13,556 nucleotides of DNA, taken from positions 1-13,556 of the forward strand of contig DHWS01000057.1 in NCBI GenBank assembly GCA_002413305.1, written 5' to 3'. The translations under genes were made by a program, and so were the position numbers. The DNA comes from Actinobacteria bacterium UBA5176 (GTDB taxonomy: Bacteria > Actinomycetota > UBA4738). This document shows positions 13,417 through 13,556 of the stretch, piece by piece (the first letter of the stretch is position 1; each line of letters opens with the position of its first letter). The notes beneath the pieces are model-generated. The model was not told the DNA's origin. It saw only the letters and a program-made list of their open reading frames with translations, and searched no databases.

Positions 13417-13505
13417 CGGTAGGGGTGGGATTTGAACCCACGAGGGAGTTGCCTCCCTAGCGGTTTTCGAGACCGCCGCCCTCGGCCAGCCTAGGCGACC
13501 CTACC
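13417..13505 (-). tRNA. tRNA-Ser (anticodon CGA)
   Basis: 89 bases read on the minus strand. The acceptor stem is GGTAGGG/CCCTACC with discriminator G; the D-arm is closed by GCC/GGC; the anticodon stem GCGGT/ACCGC encloses loop CTCGAAA, giving anticodon CGA for UCG codons. The long variable arm, with GGGAG/CTCCC around GCAA, is diagnostic of a class II tRNA. The T-arm is GTGGG-TTCAAAT-CCCAC. CCA is not encoded: CCG follows the discriminator base. The acceptor stem is extended outward by 5 further pairs in the flanks. Confidence 0.95.
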
Positions 13506-13512
13506 GCCGGGC

Positions 13513-13518
13513 ATGATA
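13513..13518 (-). promoter_or_regulatory. Possible -10 box of the tRNA-Ser gene
   Basis: TATCAT on the minus strand lies 7 bases upstream of the mature tRNA 5' end, a plausible distance for transcription starting at or near the tRNA. No good -35 box is seen 17 bases further up (CGCCCT). Confidence 0.3.
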
Positions 13519-13556
13519 GCGCACGCCGTCTGACCAGGGCGTTTGCTTCAACCCCC

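Noticed and set aside
1..13556. CRISPR arrays, insertion sequences, transposases or phage genes
   Set aside because: No regularly spaced repeats, transposase or integrase motifs, or terminal inverted repeats were seen on either strand.

Overview
The window is GC-rich DNA with densely packed genes and 4-base start/stop overlaps. It carries an F420-dependent luciferase-like oxidoreductase of the TIGR03620 type and a coiled-coil protein with a DivIVA-like N-terminus. This suggests a high-GC, probably uncultured Actinomycetota-like bacterium. The assignment is inference; no ribosomal or other phylogenetic marker gene is present.

Left part (1-7693): two divergent operons around a roughly 125-base control region. 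On the minus strand run a 504-residue fold-type II PLP enzyme, a second, threonine-synthase-like PLP enzyme, and an aspartate-carbamoyltransferase-like protein cut by the window edge. The last keeps the carbamoyl-phosphate motifs but has lost the aspartate-binding residues. On the plus strand run an 8-oxoguanine-deaminase-type amidohydrolase (8-oxoguanine to urate), a 78-residue MTH1187/thiamine-binding-fold protein, a compact YheO-type (HTH_22) regulator and a MocA-like molybdopterin cytidylyltransferase, joined by GTGA/ATGA overlaps. An F420-type LLM oxidoreductase follows 13 bases later. An orphan carbamoyltransferase, PLP lyases, an SsnA/8-oxoguanine deaminase and MocA (serving molybdenum hydroxylases) recall the ygeW/ygeX/ssnA/mocA gene sets linked to uricase-independent purine and urate breakdown. 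Here, however, two unrelated-looking PLP enzymes replace the usual diaminopropionate ammonia-lyase. This is the most interesting system in the window; its function is inferred.

Middle (7700-10373): three unrelated minus-strand genes: a class I aminotransferase convergent with the LLM gene, a GNAT acetyltransferase whose start is broken or cryptic, and a hypothetical protein with a papain-like Cys/His/Asp pattern. Perfect hairpins lie at 8924-8944, 10191-10205 and 10207-10225.

Right part (10374-13556): a coiled-coil DivIVA-like gene (minus) and a membrane-anchored hypothetical (plus) collide head to head, with no convincing start codon for either. A NuoF-like flavoprotein stands alone on the minus strand, flanked by what look like C-terminal remnants of a dienelactone-hydrolase-type gene and of an Rrf2-type regulator. 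A tRNA-Ser(CGA) on the minus strand closes the window.
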